Source of the DNA: Hirsutella rhossiliensis
Lineage: Eukaryota; Ascomycota; Sordariomycetes; Hypocreales; Ophiocordycipitaceae
Reading direction: 5' to 3'
Length of the DNA stretch: 64,000 nucleotides
Assembly: GCF_020360975.1 (NCBI RefSeq)
Contig: NW_025408671.1
Span: 3,596,001-3,660,000, forward strand
The notes under the pieces were generated by a model that searched no databases, had not been told where the DNA came from, and saw only the letters and a list, made by a program, of their open reading frames with translations. Within the stretch, counting starts at the first letter, position 1. Each line of letters opens with the position of its first letter. The position numbers and the translations under genes were made by a program. Below are positions 1 through 11,685 of this stretch, one piece after another.

Positions 1-1480
1 ATAGTTAACTATATTAAATACGCCCTTAATATCTAGCTATAGGAATAATACGATGCCCCTTTAGGCCTAGGTCGCGTATACTAGTTTTATTACTAGTAGG
101 ATCGCCGCCTCTATAGAGCGCTCCCTCTTATTCTCTATTTATTTATTTAGTAGGATATCGTTCGCCTCTACTACTCCTACGATCCTTTAGGCTAGTATCT
201 ATTTAAGTACTTTCCCTACTATAGGTAGGAGGGAAATTAGTCTTTATCCCCTTACTATATAGTAGGCTTCTAGCCTCTTACCTAGCTTTTAGATTACTAC
301 TATATTCGCGCTATAAAACTATTCCGGGAAATATAAGAGTTAAGTATAAGTATTAAAAATTATAGCTAGTCGCTAGACTAAGGCTAGTTCGTACTTCTTA
401 ATAAACCTTAAGGGGATACTATCTAGGCCCGCTACTTTCTAGCTTACTATCTTACTTAGCGCCGCTATAATATTAGCTAGCCGGATCTATTAGTTAACTA
501 TAAGGGTCGCCTTAGCTATAGGCCGAGGTAGTCCTTAGGTCGTGCTTGCCTTTAATAAGAAGAACTTAGCGGCTAATATCTAAGCCTTCCCTTTAAAGGT
601 TTCTATTAGTCGGTCCTCGCCCTCCTTAACTAGCGGCGGGATATAGGTTAGTTTTAGTAGTAGCTTACTATAGAGTCTAGCTTACCTTTCTACGTTTTAA
701 AGCTTAGTATTATTAGCGCTAAATTCCTTTAAGAACTTATACTAGTAGGCCCTCTTTACCTTATAGACGGTCTACTTTTAAGCTATAAACGCCTTATATA
801 GGTCTACTTAGTTTACCTTACTTCTTTCCCGCCTATACTTCCTCCTCGCCCTCTTAGCCTTTCTTATCGCCCTCCTTACCTCTAGGGTAAACTATATATT
901 GCCCCTAGGTAATACTCGCCCTTAGCGCGGAACTATAGCTATCGCGATATATACTAAAGTAGTAAAGATATAGTTTAGGTCCTAGTCGATATCCTTAAGC
1001 GTCTAGAGCGTTAGCTAGTATAGTCCTAGCTTAAATATAGTCTTAGCTTTAACTAACTTTACCTTTACTTCTTTTTACCTTAGGGCCGGTTTAGGTACCT
1101 AGGCCTAGGTATCGACTTATAATATAATAGTCTAAGGGATATAGTTTAACTTAGTTAGGTCTAGGTCGGGCTTAGTATACTATATCTTAGTCTCTAGCGT
1201 TACCTAAGCTAGGTTAATAGTACTATCTCTTTAGCTATAGAAAAATCTTATATACTTCCCTCTTAAGGTAGTAAGTTTAAGTTATAATCTTATCGCCTCC
1301 TATATAAGTTATATCGCGCTATCTAAGGTTCTATTATATCTATCCTAGAGTAGGTAATAAATACTCTTAGCGTAGCTTTTACTTTTTATAATACTATTAA
1401 GTTAAAGCTAGCTTAGTAGTAAAGCGCTAGCTAAGCTAACTTATATCTCTTTTATATATTCTAAAATAGTACTTTTAGTT
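1..1480 (-). pseudogene. LINE-T ORF2 (endonuclease/reverse transcriptase), copy A, partial
   Basis: This is the N-terminal part of ORF2, holding the APE-type endonuclease remains and the linker into the reverse transcriptase. It stops at the window edge just as the RT palm begins: the DIKG-FDTVN block of copy B (22190-22222) aligns with bases 1-40 here. Many in-frame TAA/TAG codons stand where copy C has Gln or Trp. A deletion near 1363 removed the first part of the endonuclease, including the GDFN motif present in copies B and C, so this copy was crippled apart from RIP. It is not functional. Confidence 0.75.
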
Positions 1481-2940
1481 ATATATAAGTAAGGTCGAGG
1501 TAAAAGGGGTCGTCTATATAAGAAAGGAGGCGCTTTATCTCTTAGCGCTTCTTTATTTACTATACTTATAAATATCGTTTATAGTTAGTTCGGCCTCCCT
1601 AGCCCTACTAGCCGGCGGGTGTTTTAAGCTCGACCTTATATCTCGGCGCGGTCTACTTAGTCCTTACTTTTAGACCGCGGTCGATTTAAGAACGCCCTAG
1701 GTTTCGACGGTAAGGAGCACCTATTACTTAGCGTACGTTTAGGTATTTATAAACTATTAGGGTTATTATAAGTAGTTTTCCCTTACCTTTTCCTAGGCTT
1801 TATTCGCTATAGGGTAAGTCTAGGTCTATAATAAGTAGTCCCTTTAATATAAAACGTAGTTATAAAGGATTTCGCCCTTCTTAGCTTTATATTTATCCTC
1901 GCCTCTATTATATACTATACTCTTATATTAGCTATAGAGTTATATCGATATATACTATCTAGTAATATAGCTATACCTATAATAATTATAGTACCTCTAT
2001 AGTTAGACCGACTTATTATAGGGTTTATATTAAAAGATTTATACTTTAAGGACTAAGCTTAGGTTATAGAGCTTATTAGCCTCTTTTAAGCTACTAACCT
2101 TAATAAGTATAGTTATCGCCGTTAATATCTTAGATTAAGGGCATAGCGCTTAAGCCTAGAGGACCTTAACTTTATTTACTTCTATAATCTTATAAAGTAA
2201 TCGCTCCTTATTTATTATCGCTACCCTTAAATAGATATTCTTAGTAACTACTATATATATATAGCGGGTAATTATAGCCTTTAGTCTAAATACGGCCTTA
2301 ACCTAGCCTTAGTCCCTTTAGTAGGCTCTTACTATAGTATTAAATATAACCGCGATATCTTTACTTTAAAGGCGCCTCGCCGCTATAGCGCTTATAGCTT
2401 TTAGGGCTATATTTACCGCCTTTATTATATCCTTTAGTTTATAGCTTAGGATTTTAGGCGGCGCCTTAGTAGGGACTACGATAATCTCGCGTTTATAGTA
2501 TAATAGGACCTATTTTACCGTAGCTTTATATTAAGTCGGTCCTTTAGTCTTAGCTACGACCGCGGCTTAGGTTCGCTTAAGGCCCCCTAGGCCTAAAGCG
2601 ATACTTAGGCGGAGTTTTTCCTTAACTACCTCCTTAATTACTTTTTAGATTATTATCTTAAAGCTTTTATTTACGCGGAGTATTACCGATAACGTACTAC
2701 TAGCGCGGCTCTTTGCCCTAAAAAGCTATTCGACTACTACCTATACCTTACTAAACTATACGCTTAGGATAAAGCCCGTAAGTTTATTATATACCGCTTT
2801 TTTTATAGGGTCGCTTAGCGCTTAGGCCGGTATCGTATCGCTACTTTAGGTTTATTAACTCGCTTTATTAAGGTATATAAATTCGGGTAGTATCTCTTCG
2901 CGCTATACGCTTTAATTAAGCTTAGTATATCGATAGCCGC
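1481..2940 (-). pseudogene. LINE-T ORF1 (gag-like, zinc knuckle), copy A
   Basis: By colinearity with copy B (about 19000-20470) this is the Gag-like ORF1, which in such elements binds RNA. It is read on the minus strand and broken throughout by RIP stop codons. The RRM-like block and zinc-knuckle region seen in copy B are present in degraded form between about 1900 and 2500. No intact start or stop can be assigned. Confidence 0.65.
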
Positions 2941-3079
2941 TACTACGTTTACCTACCCCTTAGCTTCGGCGTAGTATTATTACTAAAGGTAATTGATACT
3001 ATTAAATTAATTCCTAGTATTAGTTAGTATTTTAGTCGCGATATATACCTACCGCGGGCGTATATTAATTTTATAAGAA

Positions 3080-6000
3080 ATTTCTTTTTTAAAACGTTAG
3101 TATTATTTTATCCTTAAGATAAATTTTATAGTCTTATTAACTATATTTAAGTAGCCTTATATTAAGTTCTTCCTTAAAGAGTTTATTATATTTCTAGTAT
3201 TTCTAAGGGATATTCTTTATTTTATCTTATAAGCTTTATTCTTTCTTTTAAAAGCTAGTTTCTCTTAACTTAAGCTCTTTATTAACTTATTTAAGGTCTT
3301 TCCTTAAAGTAATAATAACGTTTTAGATCTTTATATTATATCCTTTATTTTATTTATATTAAATACTAAGTTATATAGCTATATTAGTTAGTATATAAGT
3401 CTTATTAGTCGATTTTATTATATCTATTAGTTCGGTTATTATTTTCGTTTATATCGCTAAAGCCTATAATAATTTACTTAAACGGTTATCTCTTTTATCT
3501 TATTTAATAGCTAAATTATCGTAAAATTTTACTTTCTTTTAAATATATTAGTCTTAGAAACTTATATCTTCGTTTTAATATAGCTAGCTAGTTTTCTAGT
3601 TAATTAATAGGTTACTCTCTTATAGCTATAAAAGCCTTAGTATAAGGTTATATTTTTTAATATCTATAATATTAAAGTTAACTTACTTATTATAGCCCTA
3701 GATATTAATATTAAGGTAATTAATCTCTATATTAATAATTTTATTATTATAGTTAAAGGCTTCTCCTTTAATATTTATAAGTTTATATAGATCTTTCTTA
3801 TATCTTTATATAAGTTAGTAATAACTAATAACTCTAAGTAAAATATAATTACTTATTACGCTATAATCTAAAAGTATATATATATAATATCCCGCGATTT
3901 AAATATTTAATACTATTTAGTTATTATAGCTTACTATTACTATATATAGGGTCCTTAGATCTTATTTTATTATACTAGTCTATAGCCCTTTTATAAATAG
4001 TATACCTTGTTTTTTACCTAGTCCTTATTTATTTTATTTAAGTATTCTTTTTTAATCTATTACTAGTATTATTTCTTTATTCTTTCGTTACGTTAAGTTA
4101 TTATTTAACTTAAGAGGCTAATTTCTTATAACTAGTTAAAGATTTCTTATTTCTTAACGCTATATCGTTTATACTAAGTTACTTTATAGTTAATTATATA
4201 GTTTATATTATAATTTTATTTATTTATATACTAATAATTAAGTTTTTATTTTATATCCTTTTATTTTACGCGTAGTTTATTTATATTAATTTTTCCTTAG
4301 TTAAATATAGCTTATAGCCTTTATATATACTATTAGTAATCTTTTAATATACTATTATATTATTTATATTATACTTATACTTTTTTATATTTATAAACCT
4401 TATAGTTTAAGTATATATATTTATTATAATCTTCTTTATTATATTTAATTTATTATATAAGTCTTTAAAAGATTAATAGTTTAGATACCTTAAAGTAAGT
4501 AGCGCTATACTATTCCTTTATTTTAGCGTATTTATAGATTTTATATATCTTTAAAAGATATCTTATTAATAAACTATAATTATTATAGTATTTAAGTAGT
4601 ATACTATAAATAGGTTTTAATAATATAACTTAGTTATTTAAGTAGTATTAATTAACTTTCTAGTAGTTTAGTTCTATATTTAAGTAGGGTTTTAAAAGTA
4701 CTTATTATAAGAAGGTATAAGTAATAAGCATAGAATCAGGTAATTAATAACGTAAGCGGAAAGATCGGTCGAAGGAGTATAGGGTAGGATTTCGTCCGGA
4801 ATTTATAACGAGTATATAAGGAGCTAAATAATATATTAAAAGAATAGCGTTATAAAGGATACTTATAAACTTACTTATTCTATTTACTACTCCTAGGGAA
4901 ATCCTTTGTCTTTTATAGACTATTGCTCGCTTACTAGTAGACTAATTAGTTAGCTTTTTAGTACATTCTATAGTACTTAAAAAGCTCTATCTATAGTATA
5001 TCTTCCTAACTTAGTAGGCGGTCTAATTATAGCGTGATAGTTAACGTAAGACTATAGGTTCTAGCTTAAGTAGTGGATTTAACTAGAATGTTCTATGCCC
5101 TACCTATTCTCGTATCGCGGATATCTTCGGAACCACTAGGCCAAAATAGGCAATAGGGTATCCGTTCTACTCGTAATTAACTTATATATAAAATGCATAT
5201 TTTTGTTTATAAGGATAGGCTTATCCTAACCCGCTTTTCCTAAAGGAAGGTATAGATGTCTAGTAAAGGTCTTTGTCTTTAAGGGTTATTCCCTTAGACT
5301 ATATTATAGAACCTCTTTTTACTAGCTTATTTTATAGAGCCTCCCTATGCCTATTATTTCTTTATAATAGTAAAATAGGAATATAAGGGTATATTCTTAT
5401 ACTTATCCCTTAAACCTAACTAAGAAAGTATTATATTATACCTTTATCTAAAAGTATATTATATAGTTTAAATAGATATATAATATCTATAAAATATACT
5501 TATAGTACTTATAAGTAAGTAGTATTTATAAATCGTCTTTAAATTCTCTTTTTAGTTATTATTCTTATTATAAAGTAATAAAAGTATTAATTATAGTAAT
5601 AGCTATAATATAGTCTCTTTTATATAGTACTAGTTAATATAGAATTAGTATAGCTTATTAGTTTTCTATAAGAATCTAAGGTATTTACTATATTTTAATT
5701 TTAAGTATTTCTTTAAATTCTTTAAAGTATAAAGTATATTCTTTAATCGTAGTATTTTCCTTTAATAATAAGGGTAGTAGTATAAGTTCGTTCTTATCTT
5801 TTATTTCTCTAAGTATTTCTTATTTTTTAAAGCTTATATTATTAATACTTTATTATTCCTTTTTAAGTTATTATCTAAGTCTTATAAGTATAAGGGCTAT
5901 ATCTTTATCTTCTTTATTATATTATTAGTAGACTACCTATTACTCCTATTAATTTTTATTTTATATATCTTCCTAAAATTATTTACCGTTCTTCTTAATT

Positions 6001-6240
6001 TAGTCTTATAAGACTCCTTTAAGATAAGGGTATTTTAGTTCTATAAATTTAACTTATTTTTATATTTTAAGATCCTTTTATTATATTATTATAAGGGTTT
6101 TCCTTAGTAGTTTTAAGAACTATTTAGTATTATTCTTATTACTTAAGTATACTATATATTTATTATTATAGTATATAGTCTAACTAAGGAGTTTATACTT
6201 TAGTTCTTATTTATTAATAGCGTTTAAGTATCTCTTATAT
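3080..6240 (-). pseudogene. G1 pol N-terminal part (protease, start of RT), copy c
   Basis: This is the minus-strand pol remnant of a Ty3/gypsy element, identified by near-identity to 27600-30000, where RT and zinc-knuckle blocks can be read. It is interrupted at 4706-5401 by a short insertion and cut at its C-terminal side near 3076. Copy c has more TA-rich substitutions than copy a, so no domain residues can be scored here independently. Confidence 0.7.
4706..5401. mobile_element. Solo-LTR-like insertion with 5-bp TSD, weakly RIPped
   Basis: G1 copy a runs straight through this point (29195-29215), whereas copy c is split by 696 bp. The insert starts TATAAG and ends CTTATA, a 6-bp inverted repeat that would be TGTAAG...CTTACA before RIP, and is flanked by the direct repeat cttat (4701-4705 and 5402-5406). 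This is LTR form with a 5-bp duplication, so a solo LTR is likely; a small non-autonomous element is the alternative. It has no coding capacity I can see. It keeps clearly more TG and CA than its surroundings (for example near 4727, 5088, 5148, 5192), as expected if it is single-copy or arrived late. No partner LTR is visible in the window. Confidence 0.75.
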
Positions 6241-7200
6241 TTTAAAGCTAAGGCCTAATAGACTTTCTTTTTTTAAGGTTATTTATATTCTATAAAGTAA
6301 TATCTAAGTCTCTTATAGTTAAAATACTTTCCTTTACCTTTTTATATTATACTATAGTTTATTTATCTTAGATTAGTTATATATACTTACGTAATAAGTT
6401 CTTCTCGCTTTTATTCTTAGTTAGTATAATTTATTTTTTAAGAGAAGCGATTAATTTATTTCGTTTTCTTATTTTCTTTTTCTATATATTATTTATACTA
6501 TCTATTATAGATTTTAACCGCTATTTCTATATATTTAATAAGTTATATTAATCGGTCTTCTTTAATAAGGTCGTTTTTTACTAGCTCCTTAAGTCCTTTA
6601 TAGAATTATACTATAAGTATATCTTTACTTTATAAGGTTCTAAAGGTAAATTATTAAAATTCGGTAGTATATATTATAGTTAATCCTTTTTAAGTAAGTT
6701 ATAAGAGTTATTTTTCGCTTACTTATTATTTATTTAGATCTCTAAAAGCTACTTTAAATGCCTTTTTAAAGTTATTAATACTTATAAATACTATCTTTAT
6801 TTCTTCCTTTTAAGTTACTAAGGTATTATTAATAAAGTCGTATAGGTAGGGTTTAAACTATATAAGTATATCTCTCTTTATAAAGGATCTAGTATTTAAA
6901 ACTCGATCTTTAAAGTATAGAAATAATCTATAGTAGTATTATTAATATACCTTAACCTATATTATAAAAGGTTAAAGGTATCTTAGTATACTATTAAAGG
7001 ATATTAGTATAACGATTTTTATTTTCTCCTTTATAGTATCTCCTTTAAGTTAAGTAAGGGCTTAATTAAGTTTATTATTTTTAATATAAAGGGCTTAGAA
7101 TATCCTTAAAAGTCCCTTTATACTAGTTAGTAAATAAGTATTACTTTTAAGTACTATAATTATAATAGCGAACTAATATTACTTAGCTTAATATAGTATT
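6241..7200 (-). pseudogene. G1 gag remnant, copy c
   Basis: This is a gag remnant between the LTR and pol on the minus strand. Around 6290-6345 it contains the equivalent of the copy a zinc knuckle (Y-F-N-Y...Y-F-K-E-Y, Cys turned to Tyr). It is colinear with 30080-30980. No intact frame remains. Confidence 0.65.
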
Positions 7201-7223
7201 AATCTAAATAAGAGCTTTTAATA

Positions 7224-7274
7224 TATAATAACTAGTATTATTTTTAAGAGATAAACTTATTAAGGGGTTTATAT
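7224..7274 (-). repeat. Partial LTR of G1 (copy c)
   Basis: The first about 50 bases match the left end of the 450-bp G1 LTRs at 16260, 31037 and 54414, then break off where the ATT-rich tail of a LINE-T fragment begins. Confidence 0.8.
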
Positions 7275-8442
7275 TATTATTAAGATTATACTAAGGACCT
7301 AGCTAGAAGTATCTAGAACTTTAATATTAAATAAAAAGGAAAAACTAAAGTACTTAAGGGAAAACCCTCCCCTCTTTTAATATAGGTCCGCCTTAAATAA
7401 GGTTATAGTAATAGTATATAGGAAATTTACGCCGGCTACTATAGGCTCCTCTTACGCTATAATATCTCGGTATAGGCCCTCTTAGGCTATAGCTACTACT
7501 ATCTTAAGCGGCCGCGGCCTAAGCTCGCTAGCCTAGGCCTAGGGTTATAGGTAGTAGTCTCTCTCTAGGGGCCCGACTCGCGGGCGCCTCTATTTACTAT
7601 AGCTCCCGTATCGTAGCCGCGTAGCCGCGGTCGCGTTAGCTTATCGGTCTATTAATTAATAGGGTAGGTAATATCCGGTTACCGGGCCGGGCGCTAGTAT
7701 AGGTCGCTCCTAGGTAGGGCCGGCTAATTAAAATTCGGTTAGCTAGCTCTACTAATTATAAATCGGTTCCTATCTAGCTATATAACTTCTTAATTAAGGG
7801 CGCGGCGGCTTATATTTACCTTCTATCTTATAATTACTAATTACGCGCGCCCGGCTTATATATATATATACCTACCCTCCTTCCTTAGTTTTATTTATAC
7901 CTTATCCTATCTCTTTATTATCTATCTCTTTTATAGGCCTAATTACTACCTTGCCCGCCTTATTTCTATAACTCTAGGTCTCCTTAGCACTATATTTAGT
8001 TCGCTCGTTACTATATTATAATATTTAACTAAAAAGCTAACTTAAGTAATAATAGTTTACTTCCTTTAAAACCCCCTCCTTATAAAAAAGTCGCTATTAT
8101 AGTAAGGTTAGAGCGCTCTATTTTATATTTTATATATATTAAGCGTCTTACTAGTAAGCTTACCTATAAGCCCTTTACTAGCTATTAAAACTAGTCTTAT
8201 AAGTATTAATCCCGGTTTTATCTTAGGTTAGTCTTACTTTTAGTATTTTTAGCTAACTTTAATAGCTATAAAAGCTAAAGCGTATATCGCTTACGCTAAC
8301 TCTAATTAGTCTTATTACTAAGTAAGTAACCCCTTCTTATTATAATACTATCTAACTTTAGTGCTAATCTATATTTTAGATTACCTTTAAAAGTAAGGAG
8401 GCTACTTATACCCTTTACTAAGTATAGTCTAAGGTCGATAGC
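7275..8442 (-). mobile_element. LINE-T copy D, 5'-truncated 3' end
   Basis: This is colinear with 57310-58482 of copy C and with the reverse complement of 25065-26220 of copy B. It starts (LINE 3' end, minus strand) with a short ATT run equal to an AAT tail, and homology stops abruptly after 8442. A 3' end with a simple tail and missing 5' sequence is typical of a truncated LINE insertion. Inserted into the G1 LTR at 7274, but the rest of that LTR does not resume on the far side, so the locus was rearranged later. Confidence 0.8.
8021..8442 (+). pseudogene. Fragment of LINE-T antisense passenger gene, copy D
   Basis: This is the first exon, intron and start of exon 2 of the gene described at 58065-59715. 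The presumed ATG is ATA at 8021. The 58-nt intron lies at 8322-8379 (GTAAGT, branch-like TGCTAAT, TTTTAG). A 1-nt insertion relative to copies B and C (near 8250) and RIP stops break exon 1. The gene is cut off at 8442. Confidence 0.55.
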
Positions 8443-9094
8443 TATAAGGGCTTTTGCCCTATATAGGCCTAGACTAAGGTCTAGGCTAAGTTTATATATA
8501 AGCGGCCTCTATACCTATATAGGCTAGGCCTATACTTCTCTTTCTTTTCCCTCTTATAGATTATTAACCTTCTTTTAACGGACTATACCTAAGCCTATAC
8601 CTTTATAGGCTTTATCGGCGTCCCCTCGCGTATAGTAGTAGCTACTATATAGATAGGACGTAGACCTATAGCGACCGAAAGGGCAGCTAAGATATAGGAA
8701 GGCCGCTAATATAATATAACTATAGTAAAAGGGAGTACCTATATAGCCCTATATAAGAGGGAGCAGAGCCTTATATACTAGAGTACTATCCCTTATATTA
8801 TAGTACTAAGAGCTACTACTATACGCCGATATAGAGGGGGCGGGATACTATAAGCTTACCGAAGCTAGCTATACGCCGTTCTATATACCTTTACTCCTTA
8901 GCTAAAAGTACTAAAGCCCGACTATTAAGGCGCGGCCCTTACTAATAATATAGTTTATCTAAGAAGCTCGCTTAAGAGGGTATTATACGTTATTTACTAA
9001 CTTTTTTCTATAACTAAGCGTATATAGTCTATATAAGGGTTCTATCCCCCTAAGCGTAGTATTAAGTATTATTTAAAGGCGCGCCTCTTTAAAA
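8443..9094. other. Orphan segment between LINE-T copy D and inverted copia
   Basis: These about 650 bp match no other part of the window. Around 8640-9094 the plus strand can be read for roughly 150 codons with only TAA/TAG interruptions, giving a basic, Tyr/Arg-rich product with no motif I recognise. It may be a piece of yet another transposon. It sits where the remainder of the G1 LTR would be expected, so at least one breakpoint lies inside or beside it. Confidence 0.35.
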
Positions 9095-9109
9095 GCTATT
9101 ATCGTTTAA

Positions 9110-10130
9110 ATCGGACTCTAGCTCTATAATTTAAGCCTTCTTTCTTTTATTAGTAGTAGAAATACTACTAGAAGGGGATTTCTTCCTAAAAGAAGAAGGA
9201 GAAAAAGAAGAAGATTTTCTCTTCTTAGAAATTCGAGTTTTATTATCCTTTTTTCCTTTATTTAAAACCTAATAAGTAGGAGCCTTATTTAGGTATAATT
9301 TATAGTAATTTACTATAAAATGCCTTAGTTTTTTATATTCCTTATAATAAGGAGTATCTATAGAATTTCTAAGGCTTCCTTTATATTAATAAGGCTTTCT
9401 CTAAAGATTTATCTTTATCCTTTATTCTTCTAGCTTTATTTAAAAGACTAGCTATTAGGGATTTAAGGGTAAACGCTATAGAATTATACTTAAGGCTCTA
9501 CGTAATATTTATAATATAGCTTTTAAATTGCTTATTAAGGTAATTAAGAATCTATACTATAAGAATAACTTCCGGAATTTTTATATTATAGGATTTTAAA
9601 TCCTTATATATTTCCTTTACCTTATAAAAGTATTTCTTTAAATTAGAGTCTAAGGGACTAAGATTAAAGAGCTGCTTAATAAGTAGATAATTTAAAGAAA
9701 GTTCGACGGATTATATTGCTTTTTAAGCTTATCCTACGCTTCTTTAGTATTTTTTAGATACCGAATTTATATTAAGGGACTATCTTCGATTTAAAGGAAT
9801 ATTATAAATAAAGCCTCTATAGTCTATATATAATTTACTTACTCTAGAGCAGTAATAAGCTTTTCTTTTATAAGGATAGCTTCTATCCTTATAGTCTATA
9901 AGGTATAGTTTAAATTTCCCTTAAGTTTAGTAAATTTATATTCTTTTTATCTACTTATTTTATATAAACTTAGTATTATTTCGTTCGTAGGGATCGAGAA
10001 ATCTAGACGGGAGTTTAAGAGCGTAGGAAGGTAAAAGAAATCGAGGGGAATTTTAAAAGGAATTTTAATTAGGTATTTCGATAAGGAATTTTAAAGGTAT
10101 AAGTTAATTTACCGGCTTAAAAGGAGTAAG
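9110..10130 (-). pseudogene. copia gag remnant (inverted copy)
   Basis: This is the minus-strand equivalent of the forward copia gag at 12262-13300, including the Lys/Ser-rich tail near 9170-9240 and the zinc-knuckle stretch around 9290-9345. Several RIP stop codons interrupt it. Confidence 0.7.
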
Positions 10131-10144
10131 CTAAGCTTATAACC

Positions 10145-10713
10145 TCTTAAGGTATATAAGTAAAAGCGGAATTTTAGGAAATTAAGGAGTTATATAAGAC
10201 TATATAATAGAGGGGAAGAAGGAGTATAAGGTTGGATTTTTAATAAAATTTATTTAGTAATATATTAGTATATAAAAGAGGTGTTAAAGTTAATAATATT
10301 TTCTCTATTTACTAGAGGATATACTATCTTATATAGATAATTATAGCTAAATAGAAGAACCTTTTAGGACTAGATTTAGGCTGCTATATAGCCCTAAGAC
10401 TAAGGAATTTAGTAATACCTCGAGTATATTAAGAAGTGTCTTAGTTCTACTAATATTTATATTTAAAGGAGGTTAGTCATGCCGGTATTCTTAAGAGGTC
10501 TTAGCTAGTATTCTAAGCTAGCTTTATTTCTTTAATTCCCGATTATACGATAACTAGCAACCTATTTAATATATAATAATATATAAAATAACGAGCGATT
10601 CTTACTCTATAATATAGGGTTTTATCTATAATTAATATACTACTTATTAGCTTATATAATTAAGAGAGTATATTATAGCTGCTTTATTTATAGTAAGAAC
10701 ACCGCTCCTTATA
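10145..10713 (-). repeat. copia LTR (5' LTR of the inverted fragment)
   Basis: This is about 569 bp, the reverse complement of the LTRs at 11686 and 39337. Inside the element it is followed by the same agaggttataag sequence, the likely primer-binding region. Confidence 0.8.
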
Positions 10714-10894
10714 ATATATAGGGCCTTTATTATTATAACTATATTACCTTTATTTAAAGTTAATAGAGCTAATATAGCTAGTTCCCTTATAGCTTTATTA
10801 AGCTTATTATAAAGAGTAATAGGGTTAATTATTAGTATTAGCGATTCCTTCTTTAGCTTTAAGATAAGTTAAAAGTCTTCTTTTATATTCCTCT

Positions 10895-10985
10895 TAGCTA
10901 GGGCCTTAGTTAGGGCTTTTACTAAGGCTTCCACTAAAGCCTTAGCTAGGGCCTTAGCTAAAGCCTTAGCTAAGGCCTTAGGCGC
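10895..10985 (-). repeat. Short tandem repeat coding Lys-Ala-Leu-Ala
   Basis: The 12-mer gccttagctaag and close variants are repeated about seven times. On the minus strand it encodes Lys-Ala-Leu-Ala/Val/Thr repeats, inside the LINE ORF1 fragment. Confidence 0.7.
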
Positions 10986-11562
10986 TTTCTTTATATTAAC
11001 CTTAGCCTATAAGCTAGCTTTAAGGTTTCCTTAGGTAGCTTTAAGCTATTAAGCGGCCTTAGGCTAGTATAGGGGCTATTATAAGGGCTGTTAGCGGTCT
11101 AGGGTCCTTATAGCTGCCTTTTCTAGCCCTTTTATAAGGGTCTTTAAAAGGGTTTAATTTTTTAGGCTTCCTTAAGGGCCTAAAGGGCTTATTAAAGGAA
11201 GCCCTAAGCTCGGTCTCTAAGGAAGGGGTACTAAGGCTAGGGCTAGGTTTACTATAAGTATTAAAATATAAGTCGGATAGGAATAAAGCTAATAAGGCTA
11301 TTAAGAGTAGCTCTCTTTTACCTTTTTACTTACTTTAAAGGCTAGTTAAGCTAGAAGTAGCTAGCCTAAGGTAGGGCTAGGCTAGGCTTAAAAAGGCTAG
11401 TCTTTAATATAGGCTAGGTATTATCTTCTATCTTAATATCCTCTAGGTCCTAGTCTTAGGTCCTAGGCCTTCCTTCTAAGGTCCTTAGATAGCGTTAGCC
11501 TTTTAGAGCTTCTTTTAAGTAGGCCCTAGCCTCTAAGGTACTTATTTTAACCCTTAGGTTAA

Positions 11563-11576
11563 GGGGGGGGGGGGGG
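11563..11576 (+). repeat. Homopolymer run of 14 G
   Basis: This is an uninterrupted G14 tract in otherwise TA-rich DNA, just upstream of the copia LTR. It could be a slippage or assembly-error site. Confidence 0.9.
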
Positions 11577-11685
11577 TTAAAGGGGCCCTCCTTAGGTCTA
11601 GTCTAGGTCCCGTTAGCGGGGGGTATATACCCTTAGTTAGTAAGGGTAAGGAAGAGTTTTCTACTTATATAAGGGAGAACCTTAC

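Larger units (their letters stand above)
1..3068 (-). mobile_element. LINE-T copy A, Tad1-like non-LTR retrotransposon, 5' part
   Basis: This is the 5' half of a non-LTR retrotransposon read on the minus strand; its 3' half lies left of the window. It is colinear with 61325-64000 (same strand) and with 18870-22222 (opposite strand), differing mostly by C-to-T and G-to-A changes. The right end, about 2940-3068, matches the 5' end of copy B near 18870-18990, so the element start is inside the window. Next to it begins gypsy G1 sequence. The copy is heavily RIPped and lacks about 255 bp near 1363 that copies B and C keep. The family assignment rests on motifs read in copies B and C. Confidence 0.85.
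3076..7274 (-). mobile_element. G1 copy c, Ty3/gypsy retrotransposon, 5' half
   Basis: This minus-strand gypsy copy is colinear with 27593-31090 of the fuller G1 copy a once the 696-bp insert at 4706-5401 is taken out. It holds the reverse-transcriptase N-terminus, protease, gag and the first about 50 bases of the LTR at its right end. The RT C-terminus, RNase H, integrase and 3' LTR are missing, cut off by LINE-T copy A on the left. RIP is very strong, and frames are closed by TAA/TAG every few codons. Confidence 0.85.
9095..10713 (-). mobile_element. Inverted 5' fragment of the Ty1/copia element
   Basis: This is the reverse complement of 11686-13305: LTR plus gag and the first bases of pol of the copia element that follows, in the opposite direction. 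The break at 9095 falls shortly after the end of gag. Together with the forward element it forms an inverted repeat with arms of about 1.6 kb and a spacer of about 0.97 kb. It differs from the forward copy by scattered transitions and a few other changes, so it is an independent insertion rather than a recent duplication. Confidence 0.85.
10714..11680 (-). pseudogene. ORF1 (gag-like) fragment of a second LINE family
   Basis: The minus strand reads as a basic, Ser/Pro/Lys-rich leader, then an Ala-Leu-Ala-Lys repeat block, then about 70 residues ending in NKLNKAIREL and KGNIVI. That layout is what I know from Gag-like ORF1 proteins of fungal Tad-type LINEs (long low-complexity lead, then an RNA-binding domain). 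It has no counterpart among the LINE-T copies. It is flanked by the inverted copia LTR on the left and the forward copia LTR on the right, so the forward copia landed in it. At least one frame shift and many TAA/TAG codons are present. The family call is by pattern only. Confidence 0.45.

Noticed and set aside
10895..10985. CRISPR-like or regulatory tandem array
   Set aside because: The units have no spacers and encode an Ala/Leu/Lys repeat in a LINE ORF1 fragment.
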